The translations under genes were made by a program, and so were the position numbers. A DNA stretch of 64,000 nt from CAMTWB01 sp037441775 (GTDB lineage: Bacteria > Desulfobacterota > Syntrophia > Syntrophales > CAMTWB01), in the NCBI GenBank assembly GCA_037441775.1, contig JBBIRO010000010.1, positions 1-64,000 on the forward strand. Direction: 5' to 3'. Shown piece after piece: positions 17,309-25,787 of this stretch (positions are counted from its first letter, which is position 1; each line of letters begins with the position of its first letter). A model generated the notes under the pieces. It ran no database searches. It was not told the DNA's origin and saw nothing but the letters and a program-made list of their open reading frames with translations.

Positions 17309-18551
17309 TAAAACCGTCCTTGATAACGGCATCCGGGTCGTATCGGAGGAAATAAGCCAGGTACGATCCGTTTCCATAGGCGTCTGGGTTCTCTGCGGAG
17401 CCCGTTACGAAGAGGAGTCATGTTCCGGTATCTGCCATTTCCTGGAGCATATGCTGTTTAAGGGCACGGCTGGGAGAACTGCCTATGACATCGCCTGTGC
17501 CGTAGATTCGATCGGCGGATTAATTAACGCCTTTACCAGTAAGGAAATTACTGCTTATTATCTCAAGATTCCTGATTACCACCTGCCGACGGCGGTCAAT
17601 CTTCTGGCCGATATGTTCAGTAATTCTCTTTTCGACAAGAAAGAAATCGAAAAGGAAAAATCAGTAATTGTCCAGGAGATTAACCTCCTGGAAGATTCCC
17701 CGGACGATTATGTGCACGAATACTTTGAAGCCTGCTTTTGGCCGGATCAGCCCCTGGGGCGTGCGGTATTGGGGAGCCGGGAATCGGTAGAGAACATATC
17801 CCGGGGAAAGCTGGTTTCTTTTCTTCGCTCCCGGTATGGCGCCTCGAACATGGTGATTTCCGCGGTCGGCAATCTGAAACACGAGGTTTTAATTAGTATG
17901 CTGCAAGAGGCTTTTGTCGGCCTCAACCCTGACCCTGCTGCGCCCCGGGATGCAACGCCCGTTTCCCGCGCGGGAGTTCATGTATTGAAGCGCGACCTGG
18001 AGCAGGTTCATCTCGTAGTCGGCACTGATGCCCCTTCTGCGCTAAGTCCCCGGAGGCATGCCGCAATCCTTGCCAATGTCATTCTGGGAGGCTGTATGAG
18101 CTCGCGGCTTTTCCAGGAAATCAGGGAGAACCGCGGCCTGGCCTACGCAGTGCATTCTTTTATCTCCTCGTATTTTGATACCGGCATCTTCGGGATATAC
18201 GTCGGCGCGGGCGGCGACAAGATTTCCGAGATAATTCGGCTGATTAATACTGAATTGGACCAGTTGTGCCAAGAACTGGTGACCGAGCGGGAAATCGCCT
18301 CCGCCAAGGAACTTATCAAGGGGAACCATCTACTTAGCATGGAAAGCACCGATAGTCGGATGACCCGGCTGGCAAAAAATGAAGCCTGTTTTGGGAGGTA
18401 CATTGCAATCGAGGAATTCATCGCCCAGATAGACCAGGTCTCCCGGGAAGATATACAGTCCCTGGCGCGGGACATATTCGGGCCGGGTAAGCTTAACCTG
18501 GTAGCACTGGGAGATGTCCGCAAGGAAGATCTGTCGGCTTGGCAGCGTTGA
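17301..18551 (+). CDS. M16 family zinc peptidase (YmxG/PepR-like)
   Basis: A 416-residue processing-peptidase-like protein of the insulinase superfamily. The inverted zinc motif HFLEH lies at H46-E49-H50, with the distal zinc ligand Glu in the following helix (IVQEINLLEDSPDD region). The second, non-catalytic domain is complete and contains the family's LGGCMSSRLFQEIRENRGLAY block. Its place directly after pnp and before dut parallels ymxG/mlpA of Firmicutes. The substrate is unknown. ATG 17301 overlaps the end of pnp; a longer reading frame back to 17250 lies wholly inside pnp and is unlikely. No signal peptide is visible, so it is probably cytoplasmic. Confidence 0.92.
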   Translation: MYNKTVLDNGIRVVSEEISQVRSVSIGVWVLCGARYEEESCSGICHFLEHMLFKGTAGRTAYDIACAVDSIGGLINAFTSKEITAYYLKIPDYHLPTAVNLLADMFSNSLFDKKEIEKEKSVIVQEINLLEDSPDDYVHEYFEACFWPDQPLGRAVLGSRESVENISRGKLVSFLRSRYGASNMVISAVGNLKHEVLISMLQEAFVGLNPDPAAPRDATPVSRAGVHVLKRDLEQVHLVVGTDAPSALSPRRHAAILANVILGGCMSSRLFQEIRENRGLAYAVHSFISSYFDTGIFGIYVGAGGDKISEIIRLINTELDQLCQELVTEREIASAKELIKGNHLLSMESTDSRMTRLAKNEACFGRYIAIEEFIAQIDQVSREDIQSLARDIFGPGKLNLVALGDVRKEDLSAWQR

Positions 18552-18569
18552 AGGACGGGGTTGTTACAC

Positions 18570-19016
18570 ATGGAAGAAATTACGGTACCGGTAAAAAGGC
18601 TGCCTGGCCATGATGATCTTCCGCTGCCCCGCTATATGACTCCCAAAGCGGCGGGAATGGATCTTTGTGCGGCGATAAAAAGCGAACTGATCCTGAACCC
18701 CGGGGAGAGGGCAATGATTCCCACTGGGATTGCCCTGGCCCTTCCGGATGGCTGCGAGGCGCAATTGAGGCCACGTAGCGGGTTAGCCTGGAAAGAGGGG
18801 GTAACGCTGCTAAACTCCCCCGGAACTATTGATCCTGATTACCGGGGCGAAGTTGCTGTCATCCTGATTAATCACGGCAGCAAGCCATTCCCGATTAAAA
18901 GAGGCGATCGGATTGCCCAGCTGGTTGTCAGTTCCGTCTGTCGAGTTTCCTGGCAAGAGCGCGAAACCCTTGATGAAACAGTTCGCGGCGGCGGCGGTTT
19001 TGGCCATACCAAATAG
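18570..19016 (+). CDS. dut: Deoxyuridine 5'-triphosphate nucleotidohydrolase
   Basis: Hydrolyses dUTP to dUMP and pyrophosphate, keeping uracil out of DNA and feeding thymidylate synthesis. All five trimeric-dUTPase motifs are visible in the 148 residues: AAGMDL (27-32), PRSGLA (68-73), GTIDPDYRGE (85-94), RGDRIAQL (111-118) and the P-loop-like RGGGGFG (139-145). ATG 18570 has GGACGGGG at 18553-18560; a TTG at 18561 would leave no ribosome-site spacing. It follows the M16 peptidase by 18 bases and is probably in the same transcript. Confidence 0.97.
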   Translation: MEEITVPVKRLPGHDDLPLPRYMTPKAAGMDLCAAIKSELILNPGERAMIPTGIALALPDGCEAQLRPRSGLAWKEGVTLLNSPGTIDPDYRGEVAVILINHGSKPFPIKRGDRIAQLVVSSVCRVSWQERETLDETVRGGGGFGHTK

Positions 19017-19263
19017 CGAGCGCACGGTGATTACCGCCGATATATCAGATATTTCTATCCCTATCCCTCACCCCCCCATTTTATCCTCTCCCGCCCCGGG
19101 GAGTGGAATTCAGCTTTTTTGCGAGGACGTCAATAATATTTCTTGTCAATATCAAAAAAAATAGCTATAAAAACCTCCGCTGATCGTCTAAACAATAAAA
19201 CTATGCCTGCCAGGTACCTTAAGGTCGGGTGGCGCACTTACCAATTTTCAGGTGGGGCACACC

Positions 19264-19530
19264 ATGAAGTTACTCAAATATCTCTTAATTTTTGTTTTCC
19301 TGGGTGGCCTTCTCATTGTCTTTGGTGAACGCGGATTGATTGACAGCTATCGCCTGTCTCAGCGTCTGCAGGATATAAAAAGTCAAAACGAGCAACTACT
19401 GCAGGAAAACAAAAAAACGCAACGGATTATTTCCCTGCTCAAAGAAGACCTTGCCTATATTGAAATGATTGCCCGCAGAGAACTTGGAATGACCGGCAGG
19501 GAAGAACTGGTGTACCGCTTTACCCAATAA
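19264..19530 (+). CDS. Small FtsB/DivIC-like septum protein
   Basis: An 88-residue protein with one N-terminal transmembrane helix (about 4-22: LLKYLLIFVFLGGLLIVFG), then a coiled coil (about 32-62, rich in Q, E, K and L) and a short conserved tail with YIEMIARRELGMTGREE. This matches the DivIC/FtsB layout, in which the tail motif contacts FtsL in the divisome. I start at ATG 19264. It stands between dut and the pil operon, with 247 non-coding bases before it. Family membership is likely; the exact divisome role is inferred. Confidence 0.8.
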   Translation: MKLLKYLLIFVFLGGLLIVFGERGLIDSYRLSQRLQDIKSQNEQLLQENKKTQRIISLLKEDLAYIEMIARRELGMTGREELVYRFTQ

Positions 19531-19584
19531 GCGGCCGGAATCTTCTTCGCAGAGCAAGACTTTTTTGACCTTAGCGAGACTGTC

Positions 19585-20661
19585 ATGTTTAGCTTAAGAG
19601 ACATTTTTTCAAAGCGCAGTCAGGTTATAGGGATCGATGTCGGCTCGAGTTCGTTAAAGCTTCTGGATATCAAGGACTCCTCCCAAGGTCCTCATCTTAT
19701 CAGGTTTGGCCAGGTAGCCCTGCCCCGGGGGGCAATTGTAAACGGTGAACTGCTGGAGCCGGAGGTCCTTTCCGACAGACTTCTAGAGCTTGTTTCCACC
19801 TGCGACTGTAAGCGCAGGCCGGTCGTTTCCTGTCTTTCGGGAAGCTCGGTGATGGCCAAGAAGGTCAGTTTCAACCTGATGGGGGAGGAAGAGCTCCGCG
19901 AACTCCTTCGGGATGAGGGCGCTAAGTACCTGCCCTTTGAAGATATTTCTCATGTTTACCTCGATTTCCAGGTTCTCAAGGGTTCTGACGTAAATCCCAA
20001 CCAGATGGAAGTACTTATCGTAGCGGCGAAGAAGGAGATCGTTGACAGCTATACGTCAGCCTTCCTCAAAGCAGGTCTGGAGGTGGTCATAATGGATGTT
20101 GATGCCTACGCCCTTGAGACCATGTATGAAGAAAATTATGATTTTGATGAAGAAGACGTTGTAGCGCTAATTGATATCGGCGCCAGCGCCACTAACATAA
20201 ATGTGCTCAAGGGCGGCAGATCCATCTTCACCCGGGCCTTTTCCCTGGGGGGAAACATTATTACCGAGGCCATTCAGAACCAGCGGAGTGGAACCTTCGA
20301 GGATATAGAGCGGCTAAAGGTAGCCAGCCTTCCCGGCGAAAGCGCGGAAGCGGACAAGCTGCAAGAAAATATCCTCCTGGAGGCCGAACCGATTATCCGG
20401 GAAATCGAAAGTTCCCTTGATTACGTCAAGTTCCAGACCAGGGAATTTGTCAAGCAGATTATACTTTCCGGCGGCAGTGCTACTATTTCCGGTCTTGATA
20501 GCCTTATTGCCGATAGACTGAACATAGCGGCAAGTATCGTCAATCCCTTCAGGAAAATCCATATCGATCCAAGGACAATCTCACCGGCGATTATTGCCGA
20601 GGCCGCGCCTTTCGCGGCGGTCGGAGTTGGCCTGGCCTTGAGAAGAATGGGGGACAGATGA
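19585..20661 (+). CDS. pilM: Type IV pilus assembly protein PilM
   Basis: Cytoplasmic actin-like protein that docks on the N-terminus of PilN as part of the pilus alignment complex. The 358 residues show the actin-like ATP-binding blocks: VIGIDVGSSSLKLLDI (phosphate 1), VALIDIGASATNINVL (phosphate 2) and IILSGGSATISGLDSLI (adenosine). The start has no close match to a strong ribosome site. It is the first gene of pilMNOPQ, whose order is kept in most type IV pilus systems; it overlaps pilN by four bases. Confidence 0.95.
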   Translation: MFSLRDIFSKRSQVIGIDVGSSSLKLLDIKDSSQGPHLIRFGQVALPRGAIVNGELLEPEVLSDRLLELVSTCDCKRRPVVSCLSGSSVMAKKVSFNLMGEEELRELLRDEGAKYLPFEDISHVYLDFQVLKGSDVNPNQMEVLIVAAKKEIVDSYTSAFLKAGLEVVIMDVDAYALETMYEENYDFDEEDVVALIDIGASATNINVLKGGRSIFTRAFSLGGNIITEAIQNQRSGTFEDIERLKVASLPGESAEADKLQENILLEAEPIIREIESSLDYVKFQTREFVKQIILSGGSATISGLDSLIADRLNIAASIVNPFRKIHIDPRTISPAIIAEAAPFAAVGVGLALRRMGDR

Positions 20662-21233
20662 TCCGGATCAATCTGCTCCCTTACTGGGAGAAGGAGAAAA
20701 AAGAGAACATCAGACGTCAGGTGCTCTTCCTGGCGGCTTCTCTTGTTTTATTTATCTTTGTTCTGTCTTCCTTTTATATTTACACCAGATGGAGCTTGTC
20801 CCGCTTGGAAGCCGAGACCAAGGCGATGGAGCAGAGATCTGCCCTGTTGGCCCGGGAGGTGGGGGATGTTGAGGCCAACCTGAAGAAGAAAAAAGAACTT
20901 GAGCAGAAGCTTGCGGTAATAGGAGAACTGGACAATAACCGGCGGTTTGCGGTCCGGTTTTTCCGGGAAATGAGCATCTTCACGCCGGTCGGCAACGTCT
21001 GGCTGAACAAGGTTGCTCAAAAGGGTACAGAAGTACGCCTGGACGGCTATGCCCGGCATAACATGGCCGTGGCGCAATTCATGAAAAATGTGGAGAAATC
21101 GGGCTTCCTCACCGATGTTGAGCTGGTGGTTTCCAAACGGGAGGAGGTAGCAAAAAACCTGGTGCAGCGTTTTGTGGTGACCGGTCGGCTTTCCGGAAAT
21201 TACCGGGATGTGCCGCTTAAGGAGGGGCCATAG
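20658..21233 (+). CDS. pilN: Type IV pilus assembly protein PilN
   Basis: Inner-membrane protein linking PilM to PilO. It begins MIRINLLPYWEKEKKE, the conserved cytoplasmic INLLP tail bound by PilM, then a single membrane helix (about 23-43) and a periplasmic coiled coil (about 50-95, Glu/Lys-rich), and ends with the ferredoxin-like domain. The 191-residue length is typical. Overlaps pilM by four bases (ATGA), which indicates coupled translation. Confidence 0.94.
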   Translation: MIRINLLPYWEKEKKENIRRQVLFLAASLVLFIFVLSSFYIYTRWSLSRLEAETKAMEQRSALLAREVGDVEANLKKKKELEQKLAVIGELDNNRRFAVRFFREMSIFTPVGNVWLNKVAQKGTEVRLDGYARHNMAVAQFMKNVEKSGFLTDVELVVSKREEVAKNLVQRFVVTGRLSGNYRDVPLKEGP

Positions 21234-21247
21234 GGCCAAGACAGGTT

Positions 21248-21922
21248 ATGGCGATACAATCCTTCGATGACATAAAAAAGCTTCCCCCCCGCTACAAGGC
21301 GATTGCGGCATGCGTTATCTATGCCCTGCTGGCCTATTTTTTCTGGTTTTTCCTTATCCAGTCGGCATGGGAGGAAAGGGCCAAGTTGCAATCATCCCTG
21401 GTGGAGCTGGGAAATAAGATCGCCGCTCAGGAAAAGGTGGTGGCGCAAAAGGAAAAGTATCTAAAGGAGTTAAGAATACTCGACGAGCAATTTCGATTGG
21501 CGCTAATGAAGCTTCCCGAACGGAAAGAGATCCCGGCGCTGCTTTGGTCTATTGCCCAGGAGGGAAAGATTTCCGGCCTCGATTTTGTCCTTTTCGAACC
21601 GATTCCTCCGCCTCCGCCTCCGCCTAAGGAACAACGGCCGGCGCCTAAAAAAGAAGAAGCAATAGCGGACAAGGAACAGTTCTATGAAACCATCCAGATC
21701 TATATGACCGTAAGCGGGAGTTTTCACAAAATCGCCTTGTTCTTTGATCGACTGGCTAAGCTTCCCAGAATTATAAATCTGGATCAGATAACAGTTGGCG
21801 ACCGGGCGACGGCTAAAGAACGCTCGGGCGTTCTGACAACATCAACGCTGATAAAAACGTACATGTTCAAGCCTTCAACAGCAGATGGAAAGAAAGTCAC
21901 GACTGATGAAAAGAGCAAATAG
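21248..21922 (+). CDS. pilO: Type IV pilus assembly protein PilO
   Basis: Inner-membrane partner of PilN; the heterodimer controls pilus alignment and binds the PilP lipoprotein. It has a short cytoplasmic N-terminus, one membrane helix (about 17-38), a coiled coil (about 42-80) and a ferredoxin-like periplasmic domain. An unusual run of seven prolines (PPPPPP around residue 118-125, followed by a Lys/Glu-rich stretch) interrupts the domain and probably forms a flexible loop. 224 residues. It overlaps the pilP start by 17 bases. Confidence 0.92.
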   Translation: MAIQSFDDIKKLPPRYKAIAACVIYALLAYFFWFFLIQSAWEERAKLQSSLVELGNKIAAQEKVVAQKEKYLKELRILDEQFRLALMKLPERKEIPALLWSIAQEGKISGLDFVLFEPIPPPPPPPKEQRPAPKKEEAIADKEQFYETIQIYMTVSGSFHKIALFFDRLAKLPRIINLDQITVGDRATAKERSGVLTTSTLIKTYMFKPSTADGKKVTTDEKSK

Positions 21923-22388
21923 GGTTTTGATTTGCAGTCTTATTTCTCTCGTTTTCCTCCTTGGCAGCGCGTTGGCCTCAGCGGGAGTGACCAAGAGGGA
22001 GCGCCCAGCGGCCAGTGAACGCTCTGGTGTTTTGTGGAAAAGCGATCCATTCAAACCATTTTTGGAGATTGATGCGCAAGTGGCGAGGGCTGGGGAAAAA
22101 CTTCGGGCCATGCCGCTATCGCCTCTGTTGAACAGCCCCATTGAGAGATTTCGGCTGACGGGGATTGGTGGCGTCCACAGCAGCCGTATGGCGGTGGTGG
22201 AAGACGGCAAGGGCAGATTTTATATCCTGCTGCCGGGAAGTCATATCGGGACCAGAAATGGCCGGGTAGTGCAGATTCACCCGGATCATGTCATCATTGA
22301 GGAGCGGATGAAAACATCCTCCGGTGAGGAAAAACGAGAAGAGATCAAGCTGAACCTTCATATTGGGGGACAAGAGGGAAGGCCATGA
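21906..22388 (+). CDS. pilP: Type IV pilus assembly protein PilP
   Basis: Periplasmic protein that connects the PilN/PilO inner-membrane complex with the secretin PilQ. The start MKRANRVLICSLISLVFLLG gives a hydrophobic signal segment. No lipobox cysteine is visible, so, unlike Neisseria and Pseudomonas PilP, it may be a soluble or membrane-anchored periplasmic protein rather than a lipoprotein. The beta-sandwich homology domain is shown by RFRLTGIGGVHSSRMAVVED and the GSHIGTRNGRVVQIHPDHVI block. ATG 21906 lies inside pilO; 160 residues. It overlaps pilQ by four bases. Confidence 0.88.
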   Translation: MKRANRVLICSLISLVFLLGSALASAGVTKRERPAASERSGVLWKSDPFKPFLEIDAQVARAGEKLRAMPLSPLLNSPIERFRLTGIGGVHSSRMAVVEDGKGRFYILLPGSHIGTRNGRVVQIHPDHVIIEERMKTSSGEEKREEIKLNLHIGGQEGRP

Positions 22389-25300
22389 ATATCTATCTAA
22401 GGCTTTGTGTTGTCTTTATTCTTACCATTTGCGGAATTGTCAATTATCCGGTTTATTGCCACGGAACAACGCCTTCCCCGGTGGAATCCCCCAAGGCCGA
22501 GCCCGGTTTTGTGCAGGAAATAAAAGTCGGTTATATCGAGAGCATCACCTTCAGCAGGTCTTCCGGCAGGGAGAGGGTAGTCATTGCCCTGTCCAGTCGG
22601 ACATTGGTCAGCCTGCCCAAGTTGCCCCTCCTAGCAGTGGAAGACCGGGCCTTGTCGGTGCTCGTCAAGATGGAAGACATGTATGTTCCTGAGCACCTCA
22701 GAAGACCCTGGGGAGAAAATATTCCCGGCAATATCATCCGGGTAATGCCGCACCAGGTAACCGTTGATGGCAAGCAGTGGGTCCATCTGGTTGTCGACTT
22801 GAAAGAGAAGGTGCCCTATGCTGTCCGCCGAGAAGGCGGCAACATCCTTTTGGATTTTAATGTCGTCTCCCTTGCGGAGACCAAGGCCGCGGTGCCAGCC
22901 AAACCGGCGTCCGGAGCAAAGGCTTCTCAATCGGTGACATCTGATGCGCCCACCAGGCCGGCCTCACTGGGGGCGGGGGCTGCACCTGCCCCCCAGCTTG
23001 TCTCCCTGGATTTTCAGGAGGCAAACATCAAGAGCGTCCTTAGACTGCTGGCGGAAATGGGAGGGGTCAATATCGTCTCCGCTGAGGACGTTAAGGGCGC
23101 AATTACCGTAAATCTGCGGAATGTATCCTGGGAACAGGCACTGGATGTTATTCTCGAGGTAAATAATCTGGCCCGCCGGGAAACGGGTAATGTTATTTCC
23201 GTGATGACTATCGAGCGGATGAAGAAGGAGGAGTCCGAGCGGGCGGCTCTTTTAGAGTCTCAGCGACGGGCGGAGTTGGAGCGTCGCAAGGCGGAGCTGG
23301 AGAGGGAGAAGGATCAACTGGCGTTAGAAAAGGAGCGGCAGCGTTTTCTGGAGGAGCAGGAACGGCAGAAACTGGCGTTAGAAAAGGAGCGGCAGCGGCT
23401 TTGGGAAGAGCAGGAGCAACGCCGGCTGGCCCTGGAGAAGGAGCGGCTGGAGATCGAGTTGCGCACTCGCGCCGAAAAGGAGCGGCCGGTGGTGAAACCG
23501 GTTGAGCCGGGGACAGATGTTTTCGTGGATATGGATATCCGCCGGGTGTTCCAGCTTTTGGCCGAGGAAAGCCGGAAGCGCGGCGATCCGGTCAGCATAG
23601 TGGCGGGTGATGATGTCAAGGGCGCCCTGACCGCCGATTTCAAGGACGTTCCCTGGGAGCAGAAGCTCAACACCATTTTAGAGATCAAGGGGCTTGCCAA
23701 GCGCCAGGTGGGTAATGTTATTTCCGTGATGACTATCGAGCGGATGAAGAAGGAGGAGTCCGAGCGGGCGGCTCTTTTAGAGTCTCAGCGACGGGCGGAG
23801 TTGGAGCGTCGCAAGGCGGAGCTGGAGAGGGAGAAGGATCAACTGGCGTTAGAAAAGGAGCGGCAGCGTTTTCTGGAGGAGCAGGAACGGCAGAAACTGG
23901 CGTTAGAAAAGGAGCGGCAGCGGCTTTGGGAAGAGCAGGAGCAACGCCGNNNNNNNNNNNNNNNNNNNNNNNNNNNNNNNNNNNNNNNNNNNNNNNNNNN
24001 NNNNNNNNNNNNNNNNNNNNNNNNNNNNNNNNNNNNNNNNNNNNNNNNNTCCGAGCGGGCGGCTCTTTTAGAGTCTCAGCGACGGGCGGAGTTGGAGCGT
24101 CGCAGGGCGGAGCTGGAGAAGGAGAAGGATCAACTGGCGTTAGAAAAGGAGCGGCAGCGGCTTTGGGAAGAGCAGGAGCAACGCCGGCTGGCCCTGGAGA
24201 AGGAGCGGCTGGAGATCGAGTTGCGCACTCGCGCCGAAAAGGAGCGGCCGGTGGTGAAACCGGTTGAGCCGGGGACAGATGTTTTCGTGGATATGGATAT
24301 CCGCCGGGTGTTCCAGCTTTTGGCCGAGGAAAGCCGGAAGCGCGGCGATCCGGTCAGCATAGTGGCGGGTGATGATGTCAAGGGCGCCCTGACCGCCGAT
24401 TTCAAGGACGTTCCCTGGGAGCAGAAGCTCAACACCATTTTAGAGATCAAGGGGCTTGCCAAGCGCCAGGTGGGTAATGTTATTTCCGTGATGACTATCG
24501 AGCGGATGAAGAAGGAGGAGTCCGAACGGGCGGCAGCTGATCTGGCCCGCCGCAAGCTGGAACAGGAGCATCGCGAGAAGGAGCAGAAGATCCTGACGGA
24601 GCAGATGAAGATCGACCAGAGCAGGCGCAAGGAGGAAATAGCGCAGGCCAGGCCGCCCCTTTTGACCAGAGTAGTCAGCGTCAATTACGCCACCCCTAAG
24701 TCGCTGCAGGAAAATCTTAAGGAGCTGCTTTTGAAAGACCAGCGCGAAGGCGTGCCCCAGGGGTCGGTCCAGGTTGACGAGCACAGCAATTCCCTAATCA
24801 TCCAGGCCACCAGGGAGGACATGGGTCGCCTGATCGCCCTGATAGAAAAGGTGGACAAACCCACCCCGCAAATATCGATCAAGGCCAATATCATAGAGAC
24901 TACAAAAGACACGGCCCGCGATCTTGGCATTCTATGGGGCGGGGTCTGGGGCCAGAAGATCGGCGATCAGGGCCTGTACATAAACCCGGGTGGTATGGGA
25001 TCTGTCCCCGGGGCCACAACTCCTCCCGGTCAGGCGTTTTCCGGGGGCTATACGCCCACCTCCGGGTCCCGGGGAATTGGCGGGCAGGGATTTGGCGTTA
25101 ATTTCCCGGCAACGATGACCGCCGCCGCTTCCGGTTCTTTAGGTGTGATGTTTGGCACGATCGGCGGCAACATCCTGGAAGTTCAGTTGAACGCTATGCA
25201 GAAGGACGGAAAATTGAACATCCTTTCCAGCCCGCAGATCACCACCCTGGACAACCAGATGGCCTTCACGGAAAACGGCGAAAAGATACCCTATGTCTCC

Positions 25301-25702
25301 GTGGATAAAGATGGGAGGCCGGAGGTTAAGTTTCAAGACGCCGTTTTGAGACTGGAGATAACCCCCAATACAATTGATGATAAGACGCTCAAGATGAAGA
25401 TCATCGTCAAGAAGGACGAGGTTGACACCAGTCGTAACGTTGCGGGCAATCCCTTCATTATAAAGAAACATACGGAAACAAATCTGATTGTTCAAGATGG
25501 GGAAACAATTGTTATCTCCGGCTTGACCAAGCAGAAGAATCTCGAAGGAACCAGAGGGATTCCCTGGTTGAAGGACATACCCATTCTGGGCTGGCTGTTT
25601 AAGGGAGAGGGAAAGAACGAGTCCATGGAAGAGGTTTTGATCTTTATCACTCCCAATATTCTCAAGGCCAGGGCGGCAATGGGCATCCAGACTGGGCAAT
25701 AA
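22385..25702 (+). CDS. pilQ: Type IV pilus secretin PilQ with tandem helix-STN repeats (contains assembly gap)
   Basis: Outer-membrane secretin through which pili pass. After a signal segment (about 1-28) come an AMIN domain (about 40-160) and a first STN/N0 domain (LDFQEANIKSVLRLLAEMGG). A highly charged Glu/Arg/Lys/Gln helix of about 90 residues then leads to a second STN domain (VDMDIRRVFQLLAEE), and the helix-STN unit repeats. Next is the secretin N1-like domain (VVSVNYATPKSLQENL) and the C-terminal beta-barrel (SSPQITTLDNQMAF to VLIFITPNIL). At 1105 residues as assembled, gap included, it is well above the 650-900 typical of PilQ. N bases 23950-24049 interrupt the array; the frame is kept across them. 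Comparison with unit 1 suggests 334 bases are really missing, which also preserves frame. Confidence 0.93.
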   Translation: MNIYLRLCVVFILTICGIVNYPVYCHGTTPSPVESPKAEPGFVQEIKVGYIESITFSRSSGRERVVIALSSRTLVSLPKLPLLAVEDRALSVLVKMEDMYVPEHLRRPWGENIPGNIIRVMPHQVTVDGKQWVHLVVDLKEKVPYAVRREGGNILLDFNVVSLAETKAAVPAKPASGAKASQSVTSDAPTRPASLGAGAAPAPQLVSLDFQEANIKSVLRLLAEMGGVNIVSAEDVKGAITVNLRNVSWEQALDVILEVNNLARRETGNVISVMTIERMKKEESERAALLESQRRAELERRKAELEREKDQLALEKERQRFLEEQERQKLALEKERQRLWEEQEQRRLALEKERLEIELRTRAEKERPVVKPVEPGTDVFVDMDIRRVFQLLAEESRKRGDPVSIVAGDDVKGALTADFKDVPWEQKLNTILEIKGLAKRQVGNVISVMTIERMKKEESERAALLESQRRAELERRKAELEREKDQLALEKERQRFLEEQERQKLALEKERQRLWEEQEQRXXXXXXXXXXXXXXXXXXXXXXXXXXXXXXXXXXSERAALLESQRRAELERRRAELEKEKDQLALEKERQRLWEEQEQRRLALEKERLEIELRTRAEKERPVVKPVEPGTDVFVDMDIRRVFQLLAEESRKRGDPVSIVAGDDVKGALTADFKDVPWEQKLNTILEIKGLAKRQVGNVISVMTIERMKKEESERAAADLARRKLEQEHREKEQKILTEQMKIDQSRRKEEIAQARPPLLTRVVSVNYATPKSLQENLKELLLKDQREGVPQGSVQVDEHSNSLIIQATREDMGRLIALIEKVDKPTPQISIKANIIETTKDTARDLGILWGGVWGQKIGDQGLYINPGGMGSVPGATTPPGQAFSGGYTPTSGSRGIGGQGFGVNFPATMTAAASGSLGVMFGTIGGNILEVQLNAMQKDGKLNILSSPQITTLDNQMAFTENGEKIPYVSVDKDGRPEVKFQDAVLRLEITPNTIDDKTLKMKIIVKKDEVDTSRNVAGNPFIIKKHTETNLIVQDGETIVISGLTKQKNLEGTRGIPWLKDIPILGWLFKGEGKNESMEEVLIFITPNILKARAAMGIQTGQ
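23185..24530 (+). repeat. Tandem 525-bp (175-codon) repeat array within pilQ
   Basis: The sequence GGGTAATGTTATTTCCGTGA recurs at 23185, 23710 and 24472. Unit 1 to unit 2 is exactly 525 bases. Unit 2 onward is broken by the N run. After the gap, a unit copy lacks 54 bases of helix (the RFLEEQERQ / KLALEKERQ segment), so it is 471 long. By eye the STN halves at 23425-23758 and 24187-24520 look identical. Filling the gap with 334 bases from unit 1 gives spacings 525, 525, 471. The units are therefore recent duplicates. Confidence 0.9.
23950..24049. other. Assembly gap of exactly 100 N in pilQ
   Basis: A round 100-base N run, the usual scaffold placeholder, lies inside the repeat array. It was probably caused by collapse of near-identical units. 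Length of the true missing sequence is not 100: alignment of both flanks with the intact first unit predicts 334, or 334 plus a multiple of 525. Confidence 0.95.
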
Positions 25703-25787
25703 AGTTTATACAGGCTTCAGCCAAATCCGCCGGTAGGACTAAAACCTTGCGTCAAAAAACACCCGTACACTCAGGAGACAGGCGCTT

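Noticed and set aside
19143..19263. Small open frame before the FtsB-like gene
   Set aside because: No family resemblance and it is out of frame with the clear FtsB/DivIC-like gene; treated as spacer.
23926..24267. Separate open frame spanning the N run inside pilQ
   Set aside because: It is an out-of-frame reading of the Glu/Arg-rich pilQ repeats; the real pilQ frame continues through both flanks.
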